A stretch of DNA of 64,000 bases from Oricola sp. (GCF_022763245.1 NZ_JALEGV010000011.1:186001-250000), one strand, 5' to 3'; shown: positions 25,021-33,450, numbered from the stretch's first letter. Numbers and translations are program-made. Notes: generated by a model not told the origin, from the letters alone.

Positions 25021-26034
25021 TCAGTCGAGACCGGCGGCCTTGCGAGCTTCGGCCAGCATTTCATCGCCGGGAAGGCCGCGACCGTTCATCTGCGTCGCCC
25101 ATTCGTCGGCAACCTTGCCCTGCGCGTCCTTGATCACGCCGACCACGTCGTCCGACAGGTCGTAGACGTTCACGCCGGCTTCGGCGAGCTTCGCCATCGC
25201 CTCGTCGCTGCCCTTGTTGTACTCGACAGCGATGTCGCGACCGACTTCACGGCCGACTTCCATGATCAGGTCCTGCAGGTCCTTCGGAAGGCTCTGGAAC
25301 TTGCGCTCGTTCATGAACATCACGCCGGAGTTCGATCCGAAGGAGATGTTCTTGGCGACGCCCTTGACGACTTCCTGGAGGTTGTAGCCGAGCGTGGAGG
25401 CCGGGGCGAAGATGGCGCCGTCGATCGTGCCGCGTTCGACGCCGACATAGATGTCCGGGGCGCCCATGTTGATCGGGATCGCACCGGCGTTCTTGAGCGT
25501 CAGTTCGACGACACTGCCGCCGGCGCGCAGCTTCAGGCCCTTTAGCGCGTCGACGGTGTCGATGCTCTCGGCCTTGGTGGTCAGGAACTGCGAAGGCGTG
25601 CACTGGACCTCGACGGCACGGACGCCAAGCGGACCGTATTCCTTTTCCTGCAGCGGGCCATCGGCGAGCGCCTGGAACGCGGTGTAGCACTGTTCGATGT
25701 CGGCGCTGATGCTCGGCAGTTCGACGACCGTCGACAGCGGAATGCGGTCGGACACGTAGCCCGCGACCTGCACGGCGAGATCGGCGACGCCGGTGCGGAC
25801 CGCCTCGAGCATGCCGGCGGACTTGGCGAGCTGCTGCGCCGGGTAGTGTTCGATCTTGATGCGACCTTCGGACCGCTCCTCCAGCTTGTTGATGAAGGGC
25901 TGCACCGTGACGACGGACGCGATGTGGGTCAGCGGAAACTGGTCCGCGAGACGCAGCGTGTAGACTTCTTGCGCGTTCGCCGGAAGCGTGGCCGCGACAA
26001 CGGCACCTGCGGCCGCGATTGACTGGATTTTCAT
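25021..26034 (-). CDS. dctP: TRAP transporter substrate-binding protein (DctP/TAXI-type solute receptor)
   Basis: The 337-residue periplasmic protein has a signal peptide ('IQSIAAAGAVVAATLPANAQ', cleavage near residue 21) and DctP motifs: 'TLRLADQFPLTHIASV', 'GLKLRAGGSVVELTLKNAGA', with the Arg of this segment being the usual carboxylate anchor, and 'VGVERGTIDGAIFAPAS'. It would feed DctMQ. Start 26034 is preferred over the adjacent ATG at 26037 because GGGAGG is then 5 bases away. The upstream region carries the paired operator at 26076-26109, as does dctM, so the two halves of the importer can be switched together although convergent. Confidence 0.92.
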   Translation of the reverse strand: MKIQSIAAAGAVVAATLPANAQEVYTLRLADQFPLTHIASVVTVQPFINKLEERSEGRIKIEHYPAQQLAKSAGMLEAVRTGVADLAVQVAGYVSDRIPLSTVVELPSISADIEQCYTAFQALADGPLQEKEYGPLGVRAVEVQCTPSQFLTTKAESIDTVDALKGLKLRAGGSVVELTLKNAGAIPINMGAPDIYVGVERGTIDGAIFAPASTLGYNLQEVVKGVAKNISFGSNSGVMFMNERKFQSLPKDLQDLIMEVGREVGRDIAVEYNKGSDEAMAKLAEAGVNVYDLSDDVVGVIKDAQGKVADEWATQMNGRGLPGDEMLAEARKAAGLD

Positions 26035-26075
26035 CATTTCCTCCCTGTTTGGCCGACCTGTCCGGCTCGAATTTA

Positions 26076-26109
26076 TTCGCCGGGGCGGAGTTAAATTCAA
26101 GACAGCGAA
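26076..26109. promoter_or_regulatory. Paired TTCG-N6-CGAA-like operator upstream of dctP
   Basis: TTCG-N6-CGGA (26076-26089) and TTCA-N6-CGAA (26096-26109), centres 20 bp apart, between the IclR gene and dctP, ending 42 bp before the dctP start. This is the same paired design as at 22673, 29381 and 33304. Confidence 0.6.
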
Positions 26110-26150
26110 GTATCGGTTTGTCAAGCCAAGGAGGCGAATCTGCCGGAAAA

Positions 26151-26879
26151 TCAGGGAGTTTCGAGCTGTCGGCAGATCTCCTGCATGCGGCTGATCGCCT
26201 TGTCGATCTTGCCTTCCATGCGGTAATTGGCGCCGGCCATGGTGATGAAGTAGTCCGAACGGTTCCAGCGGAAGTGCGTGGTCACCGTCAGGCCCGTCTG
26301 GATGCTTTCCTCCTGGTTGAGGAAATAGCCCCGCTCCAGGCTCTTCGCGATGTCCTTGCGCAGCACTTCCGGGTCGGTGATCGTGTGATCGGTCATCGGC
26401 TTCAGCCCCTTCGACAGCTCCTCCTCAAGAGCGTCCGAGGACAGCGTGCTGAGCAGTGCCTTGCCGACGGAGGTGGCGTGAAGGCTGCGCGCCTGGTCGC
26501 CGACCTTCACGAGGAACCGCAGTGCGTGCGAGGGTTCGAAGACGAGCAGATAAGTGACCTGGCGGCCGATCGAATGGGCGAGCGAAACGGATTCGTCAAA
26601 CTCGTCGCGCAACTCCCGAAGCTTGATCCCGGCCCGCTCCATGATCGGGTCGTTTTCCGAGATCACGCCGGCCAGGTGCTTCAGCTTCTGCGTCGGGTAG
26701 AATCCGGCGCGTTGCCCGAGTTCATAAACGTAACCCCGTTCCTGCATCGAACGCACGACGTCGAAGCAGCTCGACATCGGGATATCGAGCAGCCGCGATA
26801 TCTCCGACAGGGACAGGGGACGCTTTTCTTCGGCGAAGAGCTCGATGAAATCGAGGGTCCGCTTGACGATCTTCGACAT
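26151..26879 (-). CDS. IclR family transcriptional regulator (second), likely regulator of the TRAP/CoA-transferase regulon
   Basis: The 242-residue protein has the IclR winged HTH ('LSLSEISRLLDIPMSSCFDV', residues about 22-41) and effector domain ('RSLHATSVGKALLSTL' near residue 125, 'LNQEESIQTGLTVTTHFRW'). AAGGAG precedes the ATG. It is the third gene of the unit CoA-transferase, FMN dehydrogenase, iclR, whose promoter holds a paired operator, so it would autoregulate. The four identical operator layouts around it make it the best candidate for their binder; this is inference from proximity. Confidence 0.92.
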   Translation of the reverse strand: MSKIVKRTLDFIELFAEEKRPLSLSEISRLLDIPMSSCFDVVRSMQERGYVYELGQRAGFYPTQKLKHLAGVISENDPIMERAGIKLRELRDEFDESVSLAHSIGRQVTYLLVFEPSHALRFLVKVGDQARSLHATSVGKALLSTLSSDALEEELSKGLKPMTDHTITDPEVLRKDIAKSLERGYFLNQEESIQTGLTVTTHFRWNRSDYFITMAGANYRMEGKIDKAISRMQEICRQLETP

Positions 26880-26938
26880 GGGCGCTCCTTGGAATTCGAT
26901 CCGCCCGGAACCGGCCGGGCACCACACACTCCCCGCCT

Positions 26939-28096
26939 TTAACCGTTAGTCGGCTGCGAACACCAGATGCAATCACGGCTTATCGCCCCGACGCTGGTCG
27001 TCCCCGCCAGTGCCATCGACCGCTCCAGCTCGTCCGCCAGGATCTCGATCACGCGCGCGACACCCGCCTCGCCTTCAGCCGCGACACCGTAGAGCGGCGC
27101 GCGACCGATCAGAACGGCGCGCGCGCCAAGCGCCAATGCTCGCATGATATCCGTGCCGCGCCGGATGCCGCCGTCAAACAGCACGTCCAGCCGATCCCCT
27201 GCCGCGGCCACGACGCCGGGAAGCGCCTCGATGCTCGACGGCGCAGCGTCGAACATCCGCCCGCCGTGATTGGAGACAACGACTGCATCCGCGCCGATGT
27301 CGGCGGCTCGCACCGCGTCGGCCGGGTCGAGAACGCCCTTCAGGACCAGCTTGCCCCTCCAGCGGTCGCGGAAGCGGCCGATATCGTCCCACGTGACGCT
27401 CGCGGAATTCGCGCGGCGCGGAGGCGCCTGCGTCACGGGCCCGCTCATCGCGCGCGGATAGTTGGCGTAATGCGGCATCCCGCCGGTCATCCAGTATTTC
27501 GCCAGGACGCCGGCGAACCAGCGCGGATGCGACAGGATGTCGGCGACGAGAAGCGGGCGCGGCTTCACCGGAAAGCTGAAGCCGTTGCGCTCATTGTATT
27601 CCCGGTTCGCCATCACCGGCGTGTCGACGGTGATCAGCAGCGCCTCGGCGCCGGCGCGGGCGGCGCGGTCGACGATTTCGAGGCTCGCCTCGCGGTCGTC
27701 CCAGACATAAAGCTGCAGCCACATTCCGCCGGTCGCCACGGCCGCGATCTCCTCGATCGTCGATGTCGAGCTCGTCGCGAGCGTATAGGGGATCCCGGCA
27801 CGGCCTGCCGCGCGGGCGACCGCCAATTCACCCCGCCATGCGAGCATTCCGGCCGATCCGGTAGGCGCGATCGCGAAGGGCAGCGGCGATTTACGGCCGA
27901 GGATATCGGTGGACGTGTCGATCCGCCTGACATCCTTGAGAACGGCAGGCTTGAGGCGAAGGGCAGACAGGGCCGCGCGATTGGCTACCATGGCCTCTTC
28001 GTCTTCCGTGCCGCGGTCGAGAAACTCGAAGAAGGCCTTCGGCAACCGGCGTCGGGCCGCCTCGCGGATGTCGGAAATGTTGAGGTGTCGCGTCAT
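26939..28096 (-). CDS. FMN-dependent alpha-hydroxyacid dehydrogenase
   Basis: A 385-residue TIM-barrel flavoenzyme of the glycolate oxidase/L-lactate/mandelate dehydrogenase family. The catalytic His sits in 'VVSNHGGRMFDAAPS' near residue 277; 'LQLYVWDDRE' carries the second active-site Tyr, 'LVLKGVLDPADA' the flavin Lys, and 'GIRRGTDIMRALALGARAV' the phosphate loop. Where glycolate oxidase has Tyr24 (YDYY), this protein reads 'AFFEFLDRG', so that substrate-carboxylate Tyr is Phe. It oxidises an L-2-hydroxyacid to the 2-oxoacid. GGGAGGGG precedes the ATG. It follows the CoA-transferase by 44 bp and precedes iclR. Confidence 0.9.
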   Translation of the reverse strand: MTRHLNISDIREAARRRLPKAFFEFLDRGTEDEEAMVANRAALSALRLKPAVLKDVRRIDTSTDILGRKSPLPFAIAPTGSAGMLAWRGELAVARAAGRAGIPYTLATSSTSTIEEIAAVATGGMWLQLYVWDDREASLEIVDRAARAGAEALLITVDTPVMANREYNERNGFSFPVKPRPLLVADILSHPRWFAGVLAKYWMTGGMPHYANYPRAMSGPVTQAPPRRANSASVTWDDIGRFRDRWRGKLVLKGVLDPADAVRAADIGADAVVVSNHGGRMFDAAPSSIEALPGVVAAAGDRLDVLFDGGIRRGTDIMRALALGARAVLIGRAPLYGVAAEGEAGVARVIEILADELERSMALAGTTSVGAISRDCIWCSQPTNG

Positions 28097-28140
28097 GGTG
28101 GCGATCCCCTCCCAGGATGCACCGCGGCCGGTCCTCCCGG

Positions 28141-29346
28141 TCAGTCGTTCGTGCCGGTCCGCTCCGAAACGGCCTCGCCGATTTCGGCGAGCACTTCCTG
28201 CGTGTGTTCGCCCAGCCCCGGCGCGGGCCGGCGAATAGTCGCCGGCGTCTCGCTGAACGTCACGGGAAACCGTGCGCTGCGGATCTTGCCCTCGGTCGGA
28301 TGCTCGACGACCGAGAACATGTCGACGGCCTTGAGATGCGGATGATCGAACAGGCCTTCCAGCGTCGTCACATTGGCGGCCGGGATGTCGATCGTCCGGC
28401 AGAATTCCAGCCATTCCTCGGTCGTGCGCGACGTCATGTGCTTGGCGAGATAGGCGCCGCACAGTTCCGCGTTCTTCGTGCGCACCGTCTGGTCGGCGAA
28501 ATCGGGATCGCGATCGATCAGGTCGGGATCGCCGACGAGTTCGGTGAAGGCGCGCCAGTGCTTGTCTGTGTAGACCACGATGCAGATGTGGCCGTCCTTG
28601 GTCGGGTAAGGGCCGCGATGGCGCGACAGGAGGCGCATGTAGCCGATGTCCCCGAGCGGTGGCACGAACGCGCTGCCCGCCATGTGGTCGCCGAGGACGA
28701 ACTGCGCCATCGTCTCCAGCATCGGCACTTCCAGCTCCTGCCCCTTGCCGGTCAGAGCCTTGTGATAGAGCGCGCTGATCACGGAGATCGCCAGGTAAAG
28801 GCCCGTGACCCGGTCGCAGATGTTGATCGGCGCCTGGCGCGGCTTGCCGTCGACCTTCGCAAACAGGTCCGAAATGCCGGCCGAAGCCTGCATGATGTCG
28901 TCATAGACCGGACGTCCGGCATCCGGACCGCCCTTTCCGTAGGCGACCGCGGCAGCATAGATGATGCCAGGATTGACGGCGGCAACGTCGGCATACTCAA
29001 GGCGCAGCCGCGAGATCGCCTGCGGCCTGATATTGTAGATGAACACGTCGGCCGACTTGACCAGTTCCAGCAACGCGTCCCGGCCTTCGTCGGTCTTCAG
29101 GTCGAGCACGACGGACCGCTTGTTGCGGTTGTTCTGCAGATAGAGCGGCCCCATGTCGGAATGCCGTCCAGGGCCGATGTGACGAACGGAATCGCCGCCC
29201 GGATGCTCGATCTTGATGACATCTGCGCCAAGATCGCCCATGATCTGGGTCGCGGAAGGTCCCATGACCACGGAGGTCAGGTCGATGACGCGGACCCCGG
29301 CCAGCGGCCCCGTCGGTTTGGCATCGCCGGTGTTCAGGTCGGTCAT
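28141..29346 (-). CDS. Class III (CaiB/BaiF) CoA-transferase (second)
   Basis: The 401-residue protein shows 'LAGVRVIDLTSVVMGPSATQ', 'GDLGADVIKIEHPGGDSVR' and 'NRNKRSVVLDLKTDEGRDAL', with the probable aspartate nucleophile in 'NICDRVTGLYLAI' near residue 180. It differs clearly from the copy at 15213. It activates a carboxylate as CoA ester at the expense of another acyl-CoA. It is the first gene of the minus-strand unit with the FMN dehydrogenase and iclR, and its promoter has the paired operator 35-68 bp upstream of the ATG. Confidence 0.92.
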   Translation of the reverse strand: MTDLNTGDAKPTGPLAGVRVIDLTSVVMGPSATQIMGDLGADVIKIEHPGGDSVRHIGPGRHSDMGPLYLQNNRNKRSVVLDLKTDEGRDALLELVKSADVFIYNIRPQAISRLRLEYADVAAVNPGIIYAAAVAYGKGGPDAGRPVYDDIMQASAGISDLFAKVDGKPRQAPINICDRVTGLYLAISVISALYHKALTGKGQELEVPMLETMAQFVLGDHMAGSAFVPPLGDIGYMRLLSRHRGPYPTKDGHICIVVYTDKHWRAFTELVGDPDLIDRDPDFADQTVRTKNAELCGAYLAKHMTSRTTEEWLEFCRTIDIPAANVTTLEGLFDHPHLKAVDMFSVVEHPTEGKIRSARFPVTFSETPATIRRPAPGLGEHTQEVLAEIGEAVSERTGTND

Positions 29347-29380
29347 CGAAACGCTCTCATGGGACAGCTTCCTGCTTTAA

Positions 29381-29414
29381 TTCGCTGTATCGAAGTTTAA
29401 TTCGACACTGCGTA
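29381..29414. promoter_or_regulatory. Paired TTCG-N6-CGAA operator upstream of the CoA-transferase
   Basis: TTCG-N6-CGAA (29381-29394, a perfect dyad) and TTCG-N6-CGTA (29401-29414), centres 20 bp apart, in the 124-bp gap between the crotonase and the CoA-transferase. Both units are preceded by TTTAA. Confidence 0.65.
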
Positions 29415-29470
29415 ATTTGCTATCCCCGCAACCTGCCTGTGTCAAGGCGAAGCGAGGCGCCGGCAACCGC

Positions 29471-30259
29471 CTATTCACCGTCGCTCTGCCAGCGCGGCTT
29501 GCGCTTTTCGGTGAACGCTGACAGCCCTTCGGCGGCATCGTCCGTCATCGCGGTCAGCATGATCTGCCCTTCCGCGAACGCGATGGCCTCGTGGAAATTC
29601 ATCTGCTGCATGGCGGCCATGACATATTTGCCGCGCCGGATCGCCGTCGGCGAATTCATGGCCAGCCGCTCCAGGATCCAATCGACCTTCTCGTCGAGTT
29701 CCGCCGCGGGAACGACGTAGTTCACAAGGCCCATTTCACGTGCGCGTTCCGCGCCGATCAGCTCGCCGGTGAAGCAGAGTTCTGCGGCATGGCGCGGCAG
29801 GATCATGTTGCGGAAATAAACCTGAACCTGCATCGGGAACACCCCGACGCGGGCTTCCGGCAGCCCGAAACGTGCGTGATCGGCGGCCACCGCAAGGTCG
29901 CACAGCGACATCAGTCCCATCCCGCCGGCAACGCAGGCGCCGTTGATCCGGGCGACCACCGGCAGAGGCATCGTCTGGACGAAACGGGCCAGCCGCCCGA
30001 AATCTGTGGTCGGCTCCTGCAACTGGTCGCCGAAGACCGACGTCCCCTGCTGCAGGTCGCCGCCGGCGCAAAAGGCTTTCTCGCCAGCGCCCGTCAAAAC
30101 GGCAGCGCGGACACCCTCCTCGGTACTTGCGCGGCGCAGACCATTTTCGATGCCGGTGATGACATCGTTGTTGATGGCGTTGCGGCGCTCTTGCCGGTTG
30201 ATGGTGATCCAGATGACGGCGCCACGCCGTTCGACGAGGACAGGATCGGTCGCGGACAT
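29471..30259 (-). CDS. Enoyl-CoA hydratase/isomerase family protein with one catalytic Glu
   Basis: A 262-residue crotonase. Oxyanion segments are 'AFCAGGDLQQG' and 'GACVAGGMGLMSLCDLAV'. The first hydratase Glu is replaced (GGMGL instead of GGGCEL) while the second is kept in 'FGLPEARVGVFP', a pattern common in isomerases and some hydratases. AAAGGA lies 8 bases upstream of the ATG. It is the last gene of the acyl-CoA dehydrogenase, AtuA-like, crotonase unit. Confidence 0.88.
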   Translation of the reverse strand: MSATDPVLVERRGAVIWITINRQERRNAINNDVITGIENGLRRASTEEGVRAAVLTGAGEKAFCAGGDLQQGTSVFGDQLQEPTTDFGRLARFVQTMPLPVVARINGACVAGGMGLMSLCDLAVAADHARFGLPEARVGVFPMQVQVYFRNMILPRHAAELCFTGELIGAERAREMGLVNYVVPAAELDEKVDWILERLAMNSPTAIRRGKYVMAAMQQMNFHEAIAFAEGQIMLTAMTDDAAEGLSAFTEKRKPRWQSDGE

Positions 30260-30289
30260 GGGCGGTTCCTTTCGTTGCGTATGAACCGG

Positions 30290-32050
30290 TCAGGCGTCTT
30301 TGACGAGATCGCGCGGAACGTCCACGGTCATCTCGAGTGCCATCTGGCCGAATGCCTTTCCCTGCGGGTCGATGCGCGGCGAGGCGATGCCGCCGCCGCC
30401 GAGCGCATCCTGCAGCAGGAAATTGATCGCATGGATCCCCGGCGCCTCGAAACGCTCTCCGGGTCCTACGACAAGCCCCTCGAAATGCGCCAGCATCCGA
30501 TCCGTTGTCACCTCGCGGCGGATGAACGGCAGATATTCCGGCTTGCGCGCGATGATCGCGATGTTGGAGCTGTTTCCCTTGTCACCCGAACGGGCGAAAG
30601 CAAGCATCCGCAGCGGAACCTTGACCGTCTCGCCGACATCGGGCTGCGCGACCTCCCCATCCGCGCGATACAACGGTGCAGGAGCCTCGCCTTCCGGCAC
30701 CGCGACCTCGAAGGAGCGTCCATCGACCGTGACGACCGGAGCCGGGAGTTTCGCCTTGTCGACGAAGGCCGTCAGCAGTCGGATGAGCGGGGTCGCCCGC
30801 GGACGACCGCCCATGATGCCCGTCGTTCCCGGGGCGAAGGAAATGCCGATCGAGCCGATCTCCTTGGAAAACAGGTCGAGCGCCCGCCGGTCCTTGTGCG
30901 CGACGACCAGCCGCAAAACGGCTTCCCGCGTCGCTTCGTTGCGCTGTCCGGGCGGATAGGCCGATTCAGCGCCGAGAGCCTCGGCATGGGTGAAGGAAAA
31001 ATCTTCGAACCCGTTGCGCGCGAGGATTGCACGGCCGCGCGCCACCAGCGCCTCGCCGGTTCGGTAGGCCTTCTTCGCCGCCTCGGGGCCGACGATGGAT
31101 ATGGTCGCGACCGCGCGATACCCGTCGAGCCAGGTGGCGGACACCTTGTAAGTGGGCGTCGGCGCCCGGCCGCGCGCGCCGGACACCTGAACCTCGTCCG
31201 GTCCCGTCTGCTCGATCATCACATTGGAGAAATCGGCCGCCACGTCGGGCAGCAGATAGGCCGACGGATCGCCGATTTCGTAGAGAACCTGCTCGGCGAC
31301 CACGCCGGGCGTGATCAGCCCGCCGGTCGCGGGCGGCTTCGACAGGGTGAAACTGCCGTCCTCGGCGCAGGCGGCGATCGGATAGCCGATATTCTCCCAG
31401 CCCGGCACCTTGTCCCAGTCGGTGTGGATGCCGCCGGTCGCCTGCGGGCCGCATTCCAGCACGTGGCCGACAAGGCTTCCCGCCGCCATCCGGTTGAAAT
31501 CGTCCTCGCTCCAGCCGAATTCATGCATGAGCACGCCGAGCGCCAGCGCACTGTCGGCGCAGCGGCCGGTGATGACGATGTCCGCCCCTGCTTCGAGGGC
31601 CGCGCGGATCGGCAGGGCGCCGAGATAGGCGTTCGCCGTCAGCAGTTCCGGCAGCTCGCCTGACCCGGCCTCGACCTGCAAGAGCTCCGCATGGGGCAGC
31701 ATGTCGTCGCCCTCGACAATGGCGATCTTCGGCGAAAGCCCCTTGTCTGCGGCCGCGGCGGCGAGCGCATCACGGCATGCGGCGGGGTTGACGCCCCCGG
31801 CATTGGTGACCACGCGAATGCCGCGGCTTGAGATGTCGGGGAGGTTCGCCGCGAGGTCCTTGACGAAGTCCGGCGGGAAGCCGGCCTTCGGATCCTTCAT
31901 TCGGGCCCGCGCCAGAAGCGACATGGTCACCTCGGCGAGGTAGTCCATGACGAAGTAGTCCACTTCCGCGGTGAGCAGTTGCGGGATCGCGGTCGGGCTG
32001 TCGCCCCAGGCGCCCGAGGCGCCGCCGATACGGACGAGGCGTTCGCTCAT
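30290..32050 (-). CDS. AtuA/DUF1446 family protein (acyclic terpene utilization-like)
   Basis: A 586-residue protein of the DUF1446 family, to which the Pseudomonas AtuA protein belongs. The N-terminal part shows 'VRIGGASGAWGDSPTA', 'DYLAEVTMSLLARARM', 'VVTNAGGVNPAACRDAL' and 'IVITGRCADSALALGVLMHE'; a small C-terminal domain with 'LRMLAFARSGDKGNSSNIA' follows from about residue 480. No reaction is established for the family, which is repeatedly found with acyl-CoA genes. AAGGAGG precedes the ATG, 15 bp after the acyl-CoA dehydrogenase. A CoA-ester substrate is inferred from context. Confidence 0.85.
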   Translation of the reverse strand: MSERLVRIGGASGAWGDSPTAIPQLLTAEVDYFVMDYLAEVTMSLLARARMKDPKAGFPPDFVKDLAANLPDISSRGIRVVTNAGGVNPAACRDALAAAAADKGLSPKIAIVEGDDMLPHAELLQVEAGSGELPELLTANAYLGALPIRAALEAGADIVITGRCADSALALGVLMHEFGWSEDDFNRMAAGSLVGHVLECGPQATGGIHTDWDKVPGWENIGYPIAACAEDGSFTLSKPPATGGLITPGVVAEQVLYEIGDPSAYLLPDVAADFSNVMIEQTGPDEVQVSGARGRAPTPTYKVSATWLDGYRAVATISIVGPEAAKKAYRTGEALVARGRAILARNGFEDFSFTHAEALGAESAYPPGQRNEATREAVLRLVVAHKDRRALDLFSKEIGSIGISFAPGTTGIMGGRPRATPLIRLLTAFVDKAKLPAPVVTVDGRSFEVAVPEGEAPAPLYRADGEVAQPDVGETVKVPLRMLAFARSGDKGNSSNIAIIARKPEYLPFIRREVTTDRMLAHFEGLVVGPGERFEAPGIHAINFLLQDALGGGGIASPRIDPQGKAFGQMALEMTVDVPRDLVKDA

Positions 32051-32065
32051 GCCTGGCCTCCTTGA

Positions 32066-33241
32066 TCAGTAGGATTTGGGCAGGCCCAGCACGCGCTCGG
32101 CGAGGTAGCACAGGACGAGTTCGCGCGAGACGGGCGCCAGCCGCGTGCCGACGGCCTCGCGGAAATAGCGCTCGACATCGAACTCCGCAGCATAGCCCAT
32201 GCCGCCATGCGTGCGCACCGCGCGGTCGCAGGCGTTGAAGCAGGCGTCGGCGGCAAGATACTTGGCCGCGTTGGCTTCCGCGCCGCACGACTGGCGGCTG
32301 TCATAGAGTTCGGCGGCACGAAGCGTCAGCAACTCGGCGGCCATCAGTTCGGACCAGCTTTCCGCCAGCGGATGCTGGATCGACTGGTTCATGCCGATCG
32401 GACGGCCGAAGACCACACGGTCCTTGGCATATTGCGACGCCTTGGACAGCGCCCGGCGACCAATGCCGATGACTTCGGCCGCGTTCAGGATGCGCTCCGG
32501 ATTGAGGCTGTCCAGAAGAAGCTTGAAGCCCTGCCCTTCCTCGCCGATCCGGTCCTCGACCGGGACTTCCAGCCCGTCGATGAAGATGGAGTTCGAATCC
32601 ACCGCGGCACGACCCATCTTGTGGATCTCGTGCACGTCGATCTTGTTGCGATCCAGGTCGGTGAAGAAGAGGGTCAGGCCCTCGGTCGGCTTCTTGCATT
32701 CCTCGATCGGCGTGGTCCGCGCGATCAGCATGATCTTGTCGGCGATCTGCGCCGTGGAGGTCCAGATCTTGCGACCGTTGACGATGTATTTGTCGCCCTG
32801 GCGGACGGCCCGCGTCTTCAGCTTCGTCGTGTCGAGACCGGCATCAGGCTCGGTGACGCCGAAACAGGCGCGGATCTTGCCGGCGATCAAGGGACGCAGC
32901 ATGCGGTCGTGCTGTTCCGGCGTGCCGTGCACGACGAGCGCGTGAGGCCCGAAAATGTTGATGTGAATGGACGAGCATGCGGCGAAGGCGCCGGCCGAAT
33001 TGCCGACCACCTGCATCATGATCGCCGCCTCGGTGACGCCGAGCCCCGCACCGCCGAATTCCTCCGGCATCGCGATACCCAGCCATCCGCCTTCGGCGAT
33101 CGCTTGGGTGAATTCATGGGGAAACGTGCCGGTCGCATCCTTTTCGCGCCAATAGGCGTCGTCGAACCGGTCGCAAATCGCTTTGACGGCGTCGCGGATG
33201 GCCGCCTGCTCGTCGGTCTTCACCATGGCTTCGAACGTCAT
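32066..33241 (-). CDS. Acyl-CoA dehydrogenase (second)
   Basis: The 391-residue protein has 'MPEEFGGAGLGVTEAAI', 'CFGVTEPDAGLDTTKLKT' (FAD contact), 'VVFGRPIGMNQSIQHPLAE' and ends 'LGLPKSY'. As in the copy at 17194, the usual YEGT/Glu region reads 'RLAPVSRELVL', so both belong to one subfamily with a non-standard catalytic region. The start at 33241 has GGAGG 5 bases upstream; an in-frame ATG at 33301 would begin at the edge of the operator and is rejected. It heads the unit with the AtuA-like and crotonase genes and introduces the double bond the crotonase would use. Confidence 0.92.
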   Translation of the reverse strand: MTFEAMVKTDEQAAIRDAVKAICDRFDDAYWREKDATGTFPHEFTQAIAEGGWLGIAMPEEFGGAGLGVTEAAIMMQVVGNSAGAFAACSSIHINIFGPHALVVHGTPEQHDRMLRPLIAGKIRACFGVTEPDAGLDTTKLKTRAVRQGDKYIVNGRKIWTSTAQIADKIMLIARTTPIEECKKPTEGLTLFFTDLDRNKIDVHEIHKMGRAAVDSNSIFIDGLEVPVEDRIGEEGQGFKLLLDSLNPERILNAAEVIGIGRRALSKASQYAKDRVVFGRPIGMNQSIQHPLAESWSELMAAELLTLRAAELYDSRQSCGAEANAAKYLAADACFNACDRAVRTHGGMGYAAEFDVERYFREAVGTRLAPVSRELVLCYLAERVLGLPKSY

Positions 33242-33303
33242 GCTGGCCTCCACTCCCCTCTCGGACCGCACCGTGCGGCCGCCGCCTGAGCGGCTTTTCA
33301 TTA

Positions 33304-33337
33304 TTCGCTACTGCGAATTATTTTTTACCACCACGAA
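33304..33337. promoter_or_regulatory. Paired TTCG-N6-CGAA operator upstream of the acyl-CoA dehydrogenase
   Basis: The first unit, TTCGCTACTGCGAA (33304-33317), is the best dyad of the set and extends to TTATTCGC-N4-GCGAATTA. The second unit, TTTA-N6-CGAA (33324-33337), follows with a 20-bp centre spacing. The pair ends 63 bp before the start codon at 33241. Confidence 0.7.
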
Positions 33338-33450
33338 TTAATTACGCCCCCGCTTGGGCGGCGTCAAGACACGCTGGCGGTGTCGGCTCGATTGTTCGGT
33401 ACGCTTCCAGGAGAGCGCGTCACGCGCTCAGCGCCGCGACGATTGTCGCG

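Noticed and set aside
26880-26938. A fifth paired operator between iclR and the FMN dehydrogenase
   Set aside because: AATTCGATCCGCCCGGAA looks similar, but the half-site spacing is off by one and there is no second unit 20 bp away.
29591-31663. A 690-codon open frame on the plus strand opposite the crotonase and AtuA-like gene
   Set aside because: Same shadow character; the opposite-strand genes have ribosome sites, family motifs and operon context.
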